From contig NZ_MJEH01000055.1 in assembly GCF_001742425.1 (NCBI RefSeq), positions 83,548-147,547 of the forward strand: 64,000 nt of DNA, written 5' to 3'. The stretch comes from Bacillus solimangrovi. GTDB lineage: Bacteria > Bacillota > Bacilli > Bacillales > Bacillaceae_N. The translations under genes and the position numbers were made by a program. Under the pieces are notes generated by a model that was not told the origin of the DNA, made no database searches, and worked only from the letters and a program-made list of their open reading frames with translations. Positions 10,103 through 20,117 of the stretch are shown one piece after another. How positions within the stretch are numbered: the first letter of the stretch is position 1; every line of letters begins with the position of its first letter.

Positions 10103-10276
10103 ATGCGTTATTTTTGGACTTTCTTTTGGGCATTTTTATTAAGCCAAATGATTACATATGTTGTATCAAACATGCAAGGAGCAAGCTATAGCTTTACAAC
10201 AGGACTTATTTTCTCTGTTATTTTAACGCTTACTGTAGCTATACTTGGTGATGGCTTGTTAACTGATGAAGCTTAA
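10103..10276 (+). CDS. yjzD: YjzD-like small membrane protein (DUF2929)
   Basis: The 57-residue protein has two hydrophobic helices, MRYFWTFFWAFLLSQMITYVV and a second from LIFSVILTLTVAILG. The N-terminus resembles YjzD of B. subtilis, which lies in the same neighbourhood. GAGGTGAAGAG stands upstream of ATG 10103, and an extended -10 (TGGTATGAT) lies near 10058-10065. Function is unknown. Confidence 0.82.
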   Translation: MRYFWTFFWAFLLSQMITYVVSNMQGASYSFTTGLIFSVILTLTVAILGDGLLTDEA

Positions 10277-10354
10277 TAAAGTAAGGTAGCACTTCGTTTA
10301 ATTCGGTTATATTAAACGATATATTTTTAATATTATACTACCTTAACTTAAAAC

Positions 10355-10386
10355 AACCCTTCAATTTCATTTAATTGAGGGGTTTT
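10355..10386 (+). terminator. Terminator after yjzD
   Basis: The stem AACCCTTCAATT / AATTGAGGGGTT (10355-10366, 10373-10384) is followed by TTA. Confidence 0.7.
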
Positions 10387-10417
10387 ACTATCTTCCAACA
10401 TTGAAAGGAGAATGATT

Positions 10418-10717
10418 GTGTCAAACACATCCAAAGAATTACACCTACCATTACAACCTTTTATGATGAAGCTTGGGTTTAGTATCGCAGCTTCATACGG
10501 ATTATGGTTCATTGCAGCACTAACTAGTGGTGAAGACATCGGAAAACAAATCGGAGGATTATTATTTGGCGGAGTGCTCACGATTTTATTTTTTCTTTTC
10601 ACTAAACTAGGTATATCCACAAAAGGTAAAAAAATCGTAATTGCTACGCTTATCGTAATTGCAGTTACGTCATATGTTTTCGCCTTCGTCATAGGTAGCT
10701 CAAATGGTGGACATTAA
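10418..10717 (+). CDS. Small membrane protein with three hydrophobic helices, unknown
   Basis: The protein has about 99 residues, with hydrophobic stretches near residues 19-36, 47-65 and 75-93, and a glycine-rich end. GAAAGGAG lies seven bases before GTG 10418; an in-frame ATG at 10412 would be too close to it. I recognise no family. A terminator directly follows, so it is transcribed alone. Confidence 0.72.
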   Translation: MSNTSKELHLPLQPFMMKLGFSIAASYGLWFIAALTSGEDIGKQIGGLLFGGVLTILFFLFTKLGISTKGKKIVIATLIVIAVTSYVFAFVIGSSNGGH

Positions 10718-10730
10718 CTATGAACATTCA

Positions 10731-10756
10731 AACACCCTGGAATAGGGTGTTTTTTC
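10731..10756 (+). terminator. Terminator after the small membrane protein gene
   Basis: The stem AACACCCT / AGGGTGTT is followed by TTTTTC. Confidence 0.88.
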
Positions 10757-10840
10757 TTTTCCAAAATCCTCTAAAATAATCACTTCATAACAAAGCTAAA
10801 GTTGAATATACTGTCATATAGCCTGTCTGGAGGAGAGTAC

Positions 10841-11785
10841 ATGAAAAAATTATTAATATTTACTGACATTGGTGTTGATGATAGTTTTGCACTCATGTAT
10901 GCATTATTACATCCTGAACTTGACGTTGTTGGCATCGTTACTGAATATGGGAATATTTCACAGCAACAAGCTATGCAGAACGCCGCTTACCTGTTAAAAG
11001 TCGCTAACCGTAATGATATTCCAATCATAGGAGGTGCCCAGCACCCCCTTAGTGGTGAACATCCTAAAAGTTATCCTAACATACATGGAGTGCACGGATT
11101 AGGTGACCTCGTCCCCCCTAAAACCTTCGATAAAGATCTAAACAATTTCAATCTAATCTTTGAATTAATTGAATCGTACCCTAATGAATTAATTATCGTA
11201 AATTTTAGCAGATTAACTTCTTTAGCTATGGGTTTTATTTTATCCTACAGTACGATGAAGCTTGTCAAACGTTATTACATTATGGGGGGAGCATTCTTAA
11301 TTCCTGGAAATGTTACTGCGTTAGCGGAAGTGAATTTCTATAGTGACCCTATTGCAGCCGATATTGTTATGTCAATGGCACATGATATCTATTTATATCC
11401 TTTGAATGTCACTCATTATGCTCTAATTAACGAACTTAATATCAAGTATCTCTATGAACAAAATGCAAATTGTTTCGCTTCAATAATCCCTTCAATTTAT
11501 TCCTTCTACTTTAATGCATATAAGAAAGATTACCCAATGATACAAGGCGCTCCTATGCATGATCTCGTATCTATAAGTGGCGTTACAAATCTCTCTATTT
11601 GCCAATATGTTCAAAAACCTGTCACGATACAACAAGATGGTGAAGCTAAAGGTGTTAGCATCGCTGACTTTCGTCCTTGGATAGAGCCAGATTCAGACGC
11701 TAATACAAAAATTGCAGTCACTTTAGATTATGAACTTTTCCAGCGAAATTTTTTAAATTCAATGCTCACACCTTTAAATAATTGA
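10841..11785 (+). CDS. Nucleoside hydrolase (IunH/Rih-like), divergent
   Basis: This cytosolic enzyme probably cleaves the N-glycosidic bond of ribonucleosides. The N-terminal calcium site reads FTDIGVDD instead of the usual DTDPGxDD; the residues equivalent to catalytic Asp10 and to Asp14/Asp15 of the Crithidia enzyme are kept, while the first Asp and the Pro are changed. AEVNFYSDPIAA and MHDLVSI (equivalent to His241-Asp242) are also present. GGAGGAGAG precedes ATG 10841. It is part of an insert not found here in B. subtilis. The nucleoside used is unknown. Confidence 0.88.
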   Translation: MKKLLIFTDIGVDDSFALMYALLHPELDVVGIVTEYGNISQQQAMQNAAYLLKVANRNDIPIIGGAQHPLSGEHPKSYPNIHGVHGLGDLVPPKTFDKDLNNFNLIFELIESYPNELIIVNFSRLTSLAMGFILSYSTMKLVKRYYIMGGAFLIPGNVTALAEVNFYSDPIAADIVMSMAHDIYLYPLNVTHYALINELNIKYLYEQNANCFASIIPSIYSFYFNAYKKDYPMIQGAPMHDLVSISGVTNLSICQYVQKPVTIQQDGEAKGVSIADFRPWIEPDSDANTKIAVTLDYELFQRNFLNSMLTPLNN

Positions 11786-11918
11786 ACATGTTAAAATATT
11801 TAAGATGTTCTAAAATTATACATTTATTAACTAATCGGTTCATTGAGAAAAATCATGTTTCATCTCATTAAATTGTACTATATGGATAAGTTCATATTTT
11901 TTAAAAAGGAGATATACG

Positions 11919-13073
11919 ATGATTACATTCGATTATCCGGTCGGTTATCATGACTTTCATAAAACTAAAATTATCAATTATCAAATGAACCGATGGTATT
12001 CAATGGGCTATACTAGAAAGGAAGATATGATTGACGCTTCTAATAAGATTCGTAAGCTAGAAGACTGGAAAGAGGAAATGGTTAAACAGGCTAATAAAGC
12101 ACTTTCTGAAAATCGTCTCATGAATGCAACATTTTATTATCGAGCAGCTGAATTTTTCACCCACCCAAATGACCCTGACAAAATTACACTTTACGATACT
12201 TTTATTAATATGTTTTATAATGACCTTTTTGCAGATGAACCTATTGAAAGGTTTGAAATACCTTATGATGACGGATATTTACCTGCAATGAGATTGTCTG
12301 CAAATGATGCAATAAAAAAAGGGACGATTGTCATACATGGTGGATTTGATTCATTTATGGAAGAGTTGTATTCAATGGCAACTTACTTTTCCCATTTAAA
12401 TTATGAAGTTATCTTATTTGAAGGTCCTGGCCAAGGAAAAGCTTTAAAGAAATACAGCTTTCCTTTAAATTACAAATGGGAAGAACCTACAAAGGCCATA
12501 CTAGATTATTTCGATCTAGATAATGTCTCTTTGCTAGGGGTTTCTATGGGCGGATGGTTATGTTTCAGAGCGGCTGCATTTGAACCTAGAATCAATAGAG
12601 TCATTGCTCACAGCATTGCTTACGACTATATGAAGATCCCTCCACCAATTGTAGAGAAATTCGCCTTATGGTTATTCAAATATCCAAAGCTTATGGATTG
12701 GATGGCTGACTTAAAAATGAAGGTGATGCCACAAGAGAAGTGGGGTACAGATAATTTAATGTACATTACAAAAACAGATACTCCACTTGAAGGTGGTATG
12801 GCACTATTAGAATTTAATGCAGAGCACTTAAAATCAGAACTTGTTACACAAGATGTACTCATATTAACTGGGACAGAAGATCACTTCATTCCACTGAAAA
12901 TGCATAATCTTCAAGTTCAAGCACTTGAAAATGCCAATTCAATAACTGAACGAATTTTCACGCGAAAAGAACACGCACATAACCACTGTCAAGTCGGTAA
13001 CTTCGGATTAGCTCTTAAAGTTATCGCAGATTGGCTCGAGGAACTAGAATCAAACAACTCAAACTTAAAATAA
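11919..13073 (+). CDS. Alpha/beta hydrolase with N-terminal helical region (FrsA/DUF1100-like)
   Basis: The first 120 or so residues are helical and rich in aromatic residues. A hydrolase core follows with TIVIHGGFDS (oxyanion strand), LFEGPGQGKAL, the nucleophile elbow GVSMGG, an acid in TGTEDHFIP and a histidine in EHAHNHCQVGN. This layout resembles FrsA-like esterases and 2,6-dihydropseudooxynicotine hydrolase-type proteins. AAAAGGAGATATACG precedes the ATG. It stands 133 bases after the nucleoside hydrolase, perhaps co-transcribed. The substrate is unknown. Confidence 0.85.
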   Translation: MITFDYPVGYHDFHKTKIINYQMNRWYSMGYTRKEDMIDASNKIRKLEDWKEEMVKQANKALSENRLMNATFYYRAAEFFTHPNDPDKITLYDTFINMFYNDLFADEPIERFEIPYDDGYLPAMRLSANDAIKKGTIVIHGGFDSFMEELYSMATYFSHLNYEVILFEGPGQGKALKKYSFPLNYKWEEPTKAILDYFDLDNVSLLGVSMGGWLCFRAAAFEPRINRVIAHSIAYDYMKIPPPIVEKFALWLFKYPKLMDWMADLKMKVMPQEKWGTDNLMYITKTDTPLEGGMALLEFNAEHLKSELVTQDVLILTGTEDHFIPLKMHNLQVQALENANSITERIFTRKEHAHNHCQVGNFGLALKVIADWLEELESNNSNLK

Positions 13074-13202
13074 TCAAACTTAACTTAATAAAACTGTGAC
13101 TTCACTCTTATCAATTTAATATTATAATCAACCCTTTTATTGCACGAATACTAGTTGTTGTCTACAATAGGAGTTATTCTTGTTTGAAAAGAGTGATACT
13201 CA

Positions 13203-14114
13203 TTGAATCAATATAAAATCGGAATATCGTATACGGTTATAGCTTACGTCCTTTGGGGTATACTTCCTTTGTATTGGAAACTCCTCGAGCACGTTCCAGC
13301 AAGTGAAATTCTTGCTCACAGAATTGTATGGTCATTCTTGTTTGTATTATCGATTATTATTTTCAGAAAAAGATATAAAGCTTTTATCCAATTACTCAGA
13401 ACTTTAATAAAACACCCAAAGAAAATGGCGGCTATATTGCTTGCAGGTGTATTAGTGAGTGGAAACTGGTTTATATATATTTGGGCAGTTAATACCAACC
13501 ATCTCGTTGAAGCTAGCCTCGGTTATTACATTAACCCACTTCTTAGTGTATTACTAGGTGTGGTCGTTTTACGTGAGAAGTTATCAATCTCGCAAATGAT
13601 ATCGGTTCTTCTTGCAGCAATTGGTGTTATGATTTTAACAATCCAATACGGACAAGTTCCATGGATTGCAATATCTTTGGCATTAAGCTTTGCATTGTAT
13701 GGATTAGCAAAAAAATTAGTTCAGCTCGACTCTATGTTTGGTCTCGCGATTGAAACATCGATTGTTACTCCAATCGCACTCATCTTTTTAGGGAGTAAAC
13801 AAATTCAAGGGACAGAGCTTTTCTTCTCTAACTCTGTTACTACTGTACTCTTACTAATTGGTTGCGGGATTGCAACAGCAATTCCTTTACTATGCTTCGC
13901 TGAAGGAGTAAAACGAATTCCCCTATCAATGAATGGTTTCTTTCAATATATCGCACCTACAATAAGCCTCTTAATAGGCGTTTTCTTGTTTCAAGAAGAG
14001 TTTACAAAAGTACACCTAGCAAGCTTTATGTGTATATGGTTTGGTCTTATTATTTATACAGTTTCCAATTTGAACATTGGTAAACAAAAAGATAAGAAAA
14101 CTCTAACTGCATAA
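13203..14114 (+). CDS. rarD: RarD family EamA/DMT permease
   Basis: The 303-residue membrane protein has about ten hydrophobic helices in two repeats. The opening GISYTVIAYVLWGILPLYWKLL and the segment ILAHRIVWSF are typical of RarD (chloramphenicol-sensitive protein family). The start is TTG 13203 behind a weak AAGAGTGAT site. The substrate of RarD proteins is not settled. Confidence 0.92.
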   Translation: MNQYKIGISYTVIAYVLWGILPLYWKLLEHVPASEILAHRIVWSFLFVLSIIIFRKRYKAFIQLLRTLIKHPKKMAAILLAGVLVSGNWFIYIWAVNTNHLVEASLGYYINPLLSVLLGVVVLREKLSISQMISVLLAAIGVMILTIQYGQVPWIAISLALSFALYGLAKKLVQLDSMFGLAIETSIVTPIALIFLGSKQIQGTELFFSNSVTTVLLLIGCGIATAIPLLCFAEGVKRIPLSMNGFFQYIAPTISLLIGVFLFQEEFTKVHLASFMCIWFGLIIYTVSNLNIGKQKDKKTLTA

Positions 14115-14165
14115 AATACAATTCAGTCTAAAAGTTCAGTTCTTCCTTCTCAAATTTTACGTAAT

Positions 14166-14195
14166 GAGCACCTTTCATAATGATGAAAGGTGCTC
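14166..14195. terminator. Hairpin between rarD and yjzC
   Basis: A perfect 13-bp inverted repeat (GAGCACCTTTCAT / ATGAAAGGTGCTC) lies just past the yjzC stop and 50 bases past rarD. There is no strong T tract on either strand. Confidence 0.55.
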
Positions 14196-14201
14196 TAACT
14201 A

Positions 14202-14381
14202 TTATGGTTTACGTTTATACGTCCACTTCCGATTATGGTTGGCCGTTTCTGGAAAACGATCCCCTGTCTTTAATTCAATTTGTTGCGGCGATTTCACCAT
14301 ACTTCCTGTTTCACCGATCTCAACGTACATCCCATTATTCGGTGCTTTATCACCTGGATTAAATTGTCTTCTCTGACCCAT
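14202..14381 (-). CDS. yjzC: YjzC-like protein
   Basis: This 59-residue protein is very close to B. subtilis YjzC: it begins MGQRRQFNPGDKAPNNGMYV and ends with NHNRKWTYKRKP. It is basic, with no membrane helix; function is unknown. An AAGGAGG lies eight bases before ATG 14381, so the in-frame ATG at 14408 is not used. It lies between the insert and uppP. Confidence 0.92.
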   Translation of the reverse strand: MGQRRQFNPGDKAPNNGMYVEIGETGSMVKSPQQIELKTGDRFPETANHNRKWTYKRKP

Positions 14382-14819
14382 TTTGTTAACCTCCTTTTTA
14401 CTTAACATGCCCTTGCCAACTGAATTTAATGAGTGAAATTCATATAACTTGTCCGTTTCGAATACAATTGATTGTGACCTTTGAAACAGATCAGGTTATT
14501 GCTAGTACATCATATATTTAAGCCATTTCATGTAATAATAATGATTGGTATTGTCTTTATCACGCGTCAACTAAATCTAAGACCTCCACTAATCAAAGTT
14601 TCACATTATCCTCTAAAATACTCTTTACAGTCGAACCAATCTAATGTTTAATGAAACAGATATGAATATTTTTCATTTTATATAGTAGGAATCGTATGTT
14701 AATTAATTATAAAACAGCATCACTGAAGGTTATTGCTATCATTTAGAGGACGTACTAATAAAGCAAGATTTTTACAGAGTAAGAAACGGTACATGTTTTT
14801 AATGAGATGGAGGATGAAC
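14382..14819. other. Non-coding stretch between yjzC and uppP
   Basis: About 440 bases separate these divergent genes. I see no small ORF with a convincing ribosome binding site, no clear hairpin and no clear sigma-A or ECF promoter, although AT-rich TATATAG and TATAAAAC segments near 14680-14715 could be promoter parts. Confidence 0.4.
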
Positions 14820-15641
14820 ATGGATTTAGAAAAAGGATTTGAATTACTAAAGTTTTTATTATTAGGTATTTTCCAAGGATTCACAGAACCGATACCTATT
14901 TCATCAAGTGGACATTTAGGACTTGCTCAATACTATTTCGATATTGACCTACCTGGATTTTCTTTTGAATTATTTGTAAACTTCGCATCATTAATTGCTG
15001 TGTTAATCATTTACCGTAGTGATTTGATTCGTCTTACTGTTAATGGGCTTTCGTACATAACGAAACGAGATGAGAAATCAAAAGCTGATTTCCTATTCAT
15101 CATCTATCTCATAATCGGTACAATTCCAGCAGGAGTAATTGGTGTTTTATACGGAGATTGGATCGAATCGATGTTCGATGATGGCGTTAAAATGATTGGT
15201 GCTATGTTACTTGTAACAGCAATTGCACTTTTTCTTATTCGAAACTTGCGCGGTCATAAGGGCGATCGTCAATTATCTATTAAAGATGCATTAATCGTTG
15301 GATTAGCACAAGCAATCGCTCTTATTCCAGGCATCAGTCGCTCAGGCGCAACGATTGTTGGAGCAATGGCGATTGGTATGAAACAAGAAACTGCATTACG
15401 CTTTTCATTTTTACTATACATTCCTGTAAGCGTTGGTGGTGTATTACTAGGTATTAGTGATCTTTTAGAAACACCTAATTTAAATGAATTGTTTATTCCT
15501 TATACAGTTGCATTCATCGGCTCACTTGTCGCTTCATATTTTTCTTTAAAGTGGTTTATGAATGTTATGGCTAAAGGCAATCTAATCATCTTCTCTATTT
15601 ACTGTTTTGTCGTTGGGGGACTCGTTGTATTATTCTCATAA
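14820..15641 (+). CDS. uppP: Undecaprenyl-diphosphate phosphatase (UppP/BacA)
   Basis: This membrane phosphatase recycles undecaprenyl pyrophosphate to the monophosphate carrier for cell-wall synthesis and gives bacitracin tolerance. The 273-residue protein shows both signatures: [12 protein letters not shown] near residue 22 (catalytic Glu) and [19 protein letters not shown] is six bases before ATG 14820; the open frame upstream to 14733 lacks a site. It is monocistronic with a strong terminator. Confidence 0.96.
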   Translation: MDLEKGFELLKFLLLGIFQGFTEPIPISSSGHLGLAQYYFDIDLPGFSFELFVNFASLIAVLIIYRSDLIRLTVNGLSYITKRDEKSKADFLFIIYLIIGTIPAGVIGVLYGDWIESMFDDGVKMIGAMLLVTAIALFLIRNLRGHKGDRQLSIKDALIVGLAQAIALIPGISRSGATIVGAMAIGMKQETALRFSFLLYIPVSVGGVLLGISDLLETPNLNELFIPYTVAFIGSLVASYFSLKWFMNVMAKGNLIIFSIYCFVVGGLVVLFS

Positions 15642-15643
15642 AC

Positions 15644-15692
15644 AAAACCATCAGTGTGCTGTTCTTTCATCAGCCACTGATGGTTTTATTTT
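15644..15692 (+). terminator. Terminator after uppP
   Basis: The arms AAAACCATCAGTG and CACTGATGGTTTT (15644-15656, 15675-15687) are followed by ATTTTTC. The inner arms CCATCAGTG / CACTGATGG are the same as in the hairpin at 27137-27173. Confidence 0.9.
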
Positions 15693-15706
15693 TCACGTCA
15701 TATTCT

Positions 15707-15865
15707 TTATAGCTTGTTTCTCTCTTCGATCTCTTCTTCAGATGGCAATGGGTCAACTTTACTAGCTTCTGGCATCACTGCATACCCCTTACTGAGCGAC
15801 CAATAATACAACGCAAATACAAACACAATAATCACCGCTGATATGACTGAAACCATTATGATCAT
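15707..15865 (-). CDS. Small single-pass membrane protein, YtzI-like
   Basis: This 52-residue ORF has GAGGGGGAG seven bases before ATG 15865. It has one N-terminal transmembrane helix (about residues 2-22), then SKGYAVMPEASKVDPLPSEE and a charged tail. The helix followed by SKGYA...DPLP recalls the small YtzI proteins of bacilli; this is from memory and needs a search. It lies between uppP and argF, co-directional with argF's operon but downstream of it. Confidence 0.7.
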   Translation of the reverse strand: MIIMVSVISAVIIVFVFALYYWSLSKGYAVMPEASKVDPLPSEEEIEERNKL

Positions 15866-16029
15866 GCTGTTCTCCCCCTCGAAAACGTACTTATTTAAAT
15901 TAAAGTTTTTCCATTAAGATAAGTCAATAGAAATGACATAGTTGTTAAAAAAGGTTCACAAATCATAATGATCACTTTACATAAACAGGTCCAATCTTAT
16001 ATATAATTAAAATTAAAACTTAAATACTA

Positions 16030-16977
16030 TTATGTTAATAAGTTTACGAGCAATGCCTTTTGAACGTGCAGACGATTGCCAGCTTGTTGAAAGATAGCAG
16101 ATTGGACTCCATCAATTACATCTGCTGTCACTTCTTCCCCACGGTGGGCTGGCAAACAATGTAGAAATGTCGCATGTGCATCCGCTTGATCCATTAACGT
16201 AGCATTCACTTGGAATGGCAGAAGTGCTTGAAGTCGTTTTTGTTGCTCCTCTTCTTGCCCCATACTCGTCCACACATCTGTATATATAAAATCAGCCCCA
16301 TTTACCGCTTCCATCGCATCATTAGATATCTCAATTATAGCACCAGTCTCTGAACCTATAAGCTGTGCTTTCTTTGTAATTTCAAAATCGGGCTCATACC
16401 CATTCGGACATGCAACAGTACAATTTATTCCGACTTTCGCTGCTGCAATCATAAGTGAATGAGCAACGTTATTTCCATCACCTACATACACGAGTTTATG
16501 TCCTTGTAACGATTGCTTCACTTCATAAATTGTTAATAAATCAGCAAGTGCTTGGCACGGATGGAAGTCATCTGTTAGACCATTAATGACAGGAATTGAA
16601 GCAGCTTCAGCTAACTCTTCAACTTTCGAATGTTCAAATGTGCGAATCATAATAGCATCAACATATTCAGACATGACACGAGCTGTATCAGAAATCGTTT
16701 CACCACGACCGAGTTGAGAACCTTTTGTATCTAAATAAATTGCATGCCCTCCTAACTGTGTCATTCCTGCTTCAAATGAAACACGAGTTCTAGTTGATGG
16801 TTTTTCAAAGATCATACCTAACGTCTTTCCTTTTAACCAATCAATTACTTCTCCATTTTCTTTTGAATTCTTTAGCTCCAAAGCACTTTCTAACAGCTGC
16901 ATGATTTCTTCTTTCGAATAATCAAGTAATGTTAATAACCCCTTATTCTTAATACCGATCTCAGTTTGAGTTGTCAT
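16030..16977 (-). CDS. argF: Ornithine carbamoyltransferase
   Basis: ArgF joins carbamoyl phosphate and ornithine to give citrulline. The 315 residues include the carbamoyl-phosphate site STRTR, HPCQ and the ornithine-side [11 protein letters not shown]. The ATG at 16977 overlaps the carB stop as TAATG, with GAAGGAAGAAG upstream, so it is probably translationally coupled. It is the last gene of argCJBD-carAB-argF. No clear terminator follows. Confidence 0.97.
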   Translation of the reverse strand: MTTQTEIGIKNKGLLTLLDYSKEEIMQLLESALELKNSKENGEVIDWLKGKTLGMIFEKPSTRTRVSFEAGMTQLGGHAIYLDTKGSQLGRGETISDTARVMSEYVDAIMIRTFEHSKVEELAEAASIPVINGLTDDFHPCQALADLLTIYEVKQSLQGHKLVYVGDGNNVAHSLMIAAAKVGINCTVACPNGYEPDFEITKKAQLIGSETGAIIEISNDAMEAVNGADFIYTDVWTSMGQEEEQQKRLQALLPFQVNATLMDQADAHATFLHCLPAHRGEEVTADVIDGVQSAIFQQAGNRLHVQKALLVNLLT

Positions 16978-19900
16978 TATTTCATCACTTCTTCCTTCGT
17001 TGTTTTTTTTGTTAACCAATCTTGAATCGTTTTAACACCGTATTCATGCTTCTGTTTCCCTAATAGAAACGCTTCAACAGTTTCCCACTCTGTAAATACG
17101 TGTAAACGATATTTGATAGCTTCCTGTCGTTTCGATATTTGAGTCTCTGTCTTTTCTTTAGATAAACTAATTAATGCTAATGCTGATTCAGACTTAACCC
17201 AATTTTCAAAGCTATCCGTTGAAACTTCTAAACCATGCTTGCTCACAAGATTTTGTAGCTGTATAAATCCATTTTCTATTTCATCACTATCAATAAAAAT
17301 TGTCGTCTTCTTATCTATATTTTTTTGTTCATTCCAATTAAATGCTTTATAGAATGCCTCTTCTTTTGTCTCTGCAATCGCAATTCCTTCTCCAGTTGAT
17401 TTCATTTCTGGTCCTAAAATAGGGTCTAACCCTGCTAGTTTAACAGTAGAAAAGACTGGATATTTTACAGTGATAAATGGATTATCTTGAAGAAGTCCAA
17501 CTGTAGCTGTTATGTCAGATAACCTTTTACGTATAAGCAACTTCGTACCTAACTTAACGAGGTTAACTCCCGTTACTTTACTTAATATCGGAACCGTACG
17601 GCTTGCACGTGGATTCACTTCTAACACATAGACGTTGTCCTTATAGATGACAAATTGGATGTTCATCATACCTTTGAAATCAAGCCCTTGTGCTAGACGT
17701 TTTGTGTATGCAATGATGTTAGCTTTTTCATCCTCTGTTAACGTCTGTGCTGGTAGAAGTGCAGCACTATCACCAGAATGTACTCCTGCTTTCTCCAAGT
17801 GTTCAATAATAGTTGGTATTAAGATATCTTCACCGTCTGTTAATACATCTACTTCCGCTTCCTTACCTGGATAATAAGCATCTAGAAGGATTGGAAATAC
17901 ATTCTCAGACTGTGTTGAAAGCCAATTGACTAGCTCTTCACGTGATTGCAGCACCGCCATCCCTTTTCCACCAATGACATAAGAAGGTCGAAGTAAAATT
18001 GGAAATCCAATCTTCTGGGCTTTGCTCGATAAATCAGTTGCATTATAAGCCGTTTCACCTGGGATATGTGGTACATCTACTTCCTGCAAAAAATGATAGA
18101 ACCTCTCTCGATCCTCAAGTTTATCAATCACATCTTCACTCGTTCCGAGTATCTCAATGCCAAACTGTTCTAATCCTTCTACTAATCCAATTGCTGTTTG
18201 ACCACCAAATTGAACGATGACCTTCTTCACATGCTCTTTCTCAATCACGTTCATTACATCTTCAATAGCTAATGGTTCAAAATATAGACGGTCTGCCATT
18301 TCATAGTCTGTACTTACAGTTTCTGGATTGTTGTTAATCATAATAGTCTCATAACCTTCTTCTTGCAGAGCAAGCACACTATGAACTGAACTGTAATCAA
18401 ACTCTATTCCTTGGCCAATACGAATTGGACCAGAACCGATAATAAGCACTTTCGGTTTATTACTTGTAGCTACTTCACACTCACCTGACCAAGTTGAATA
18501 AAAGTAAGGTGTATTTGCTTCAAATTCCGCTGCACATGTATCAACCATTTTATAACTTGGTACAATCTGATGTTGTTTTCTCTTTTCACGTACAAGCTTT
18601 TCTGATACTTGCCACATATTAGCTAATGTTGCATCTCCAAATCCATATTTTTTAAATGTCTTCATTTGATCAACGGTTACTGCTTGGAAATCCATTTCCT
18701 TAACCTCTGTCTCTATGTCAATGAGTCTCTTAAATGCTGCAAGGAAGAATTCATCGATGAGTGTCTTATTAGCAATCTCTGCTATTGGAACACCACGACG
18801 AATCAATTCTAAAATTGCAAAGAAACGAACATCGTCTGCTTTCAATGTACTTCCCCATAAAGTGTCATCACTTGCTGTTGTCGTTTGTTTCATAACAAGA
18901 CCGTCTACTTCAAGCTCTAGTGATCGAACAGCTTTCTGTAATGCACTTTCTAAGTTACGGTCGATGGCCATGACCTCACCTGTTGCCTTCATCTGTGTAC
19001 CAAGCTTTCGATCAGCATTCATAAACTTATCAAATGGCCAACAAGGAAATTTCACTACAACATAATCCAATGCAGGTTCAAAGCTCGCATAAGTATGACC
19101 TGTAACAGGATTTAACACTTCTTCAAGTGTATAACCAAGACTTAACTTTGCAGCAATACGAGCAATTGGATAACCAGTAGCTTTTGAAGCAAGTGCTGAT
19201 GAACGACTTACCCTCGGATTCACTTCAATTAAATAATATTGCTTACTATTTGGATCGAGTGCAAACTGGATATTACATCCTCCAATAATTCCTAACGCAC
19301 GAATAATTTTAATTGATGAAGAACGAAGCATTTGATATTCAACATCAGTTAATGTTTGAGATGGAGCTACAACGATCGAATCTCCAGTATGAATTCCGAC
19401 AGGGTCAATATTCTCCATATTACAGACGGTAATACACGTATCATTCGCATCTCGCATCACTTCATATTCCACTTCTTTAAATCCTGCGATACTTTTCTCA
19501 ACGAGACATTGTGTGATTGGACTTGCATCCAAACCACTTCTCACTAAACTCTTATATTCATCAATTGTCTCCGCAATTCCACCACCTGAACCACCTAGTG
19601 TATAAGCTGGTCGAACAATAATTGGAAAGCCAACCTGATCAGAGAAAAAGAGTGCTTGCTCCATATTTTCAACAATCTCACTCTCAGGCACAGGTTCATT
19701 TAATTCATGCATTAATGCTCTAAATGCTTCACGGTCCTCTCCTCTTTTTATTGATTCAATCGGTGTTCCGAGTAATTCAAGATTATATTTTTCTAAAATT
19801 CCTTGTTCATGAAGAGCAAATGCAAGATTCAGACCTGTTTGACCGCCTAACGTTGCAAGTAATCCATCAGGCTTCTCTTTTGCGATAATTTTTTCAATAC

Positions 19901-20117
19901 TTTCAACCGTTAAAGGTTCAAAATAAACCGCATCAGCATTTGCTTCATCTGTCATAATTGTTGCTGGGTTATTATTAACTAAAATAACTCGGCATCCTTC
20001 TTCTTTTAGAGATAGACATGCCTGTGTACCCGCATAGTCGAACTCAGCTGCTTGACCGATAACAATCGGTCCTGATCCAATCACAAGGACAGATTGGATT
20101 CTATTGGATTTAGGCAT
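16977..20117 (-). CDS. carB: Carbamoyl-phosphate synthase large subunit, arginine-specific
   Basis: CarB makes carbamoyl phosphate from bicarbonate, ammonia and ATP with CarA. At 1046 residues it has the duplicated ATP-grasp halves, each opened by a VLxIGSGP motif ([13 protein letters not shown] and [13 protein letters not shown]), and a short C-terminal allosteric region. It resembles the shorter arginine-repressed enzyme of bacilli rather than PyrAB. The ATG at 20117 overlaps the carA stop by 8 bases, with GGAGAGAAG upstream; the 34 codons before it lie within carA. Confidence 0.97.
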   Translation of the reverse strand: MPKSNRIQSVLVIGSGPIVIGQAAEFDYAGTQACLSLKEEGCRVILVNNNPATIMTDEANADAVYFEPLTVESIEKIIAKEKPDGLLATLGGQTGLNLAFALHEQGILEKYNLELLGTPIESIKRGEDREAFRALMHELNEPVPESEIVENMEQALFFSDQVGFPIIVRPAYTLGGSGGGIAETIDEYKSLVRSGLDASPITQCLVEKSIAGFKEVEYEVMRDANDTCITVCNMENIDPVGIHTGDSIVVAPSQTLTDVEYQMLRSSSIKIIRALGIIGGCNIQFALDPNSKQYYLIEVNPRVSRSSALASKATGYPIARIAAKLSLGYTLEEVLNPVTGHTYASFEPALDYVVVKFPCWPFDKFMNADRKLGTQMKATGEVMAIDRNLESALQKAVRSLELEVDGLVMKQTTTASDDTLWGSTLKADDVRFFAILELIRRGVPIAEIANKTLIDEFFLAAFKRLIDIETEVKEMDFQAVTVDQMKTFKKYGFGDATLANMWQVSEKLVREKRKQHQIVPSYKMVDTCAAEFEANTPYFYSTWSGECEVATSNKPKVLIIGSGPIRIGQGIEFDYSSVHSVLALQEEGYETIMINNNPETVSTDYEMADRLYFEPLAIEDVMNVIEKEHVKKVIVQFGGQTAIGLVEGLEQFGIEILGTSEDVIDKLEDRERFYHFLQEVDVPHIPGETAYNATDLSSKAQKIGFPILLRPSYVIGGKGMAVLQSREELVNWLSTQSENVFPILLDAYYPGKEAEVDVLTDGEDILIPTIIEHLEKAGVHSGDSAALLPAQTLTEDEKANIIAYTKRLAQGLDFKGMMNIQFVIYKDNVYVLEVNPRASRTVPILSKVTGVNLVKLGTKLLIRKRLSDITATVGLLQDNPFITVKYPVFSTVKLAGLDPILGPEMKSTGEGIAIAETKEEAFYKAFNWNEQKNIDKKTTIFIDSDEIENGFIQLQNLVSKHGLEVSTDSFENWVKSESALALISLSKEKTETQISKRQEAIKYRLHVFTEWETVEAFLLGKQKHEYGVKTIQDWLTKKTTKEEVMK

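Noticed and set aside
10348..10692. 114-residue minus-strand ORF
   Set aside because: It lies opposite the plus-strand membrane protein gene, which has a good ribosome binding site and terminator; the antisense frame has neither.
14382..14819. ECF sigma (TGAAAC...CGTC) promoter for uppP
   Set aside because: TGAAAC occurs at 14651, but no CGTC follows at the needed 16-17 bases.
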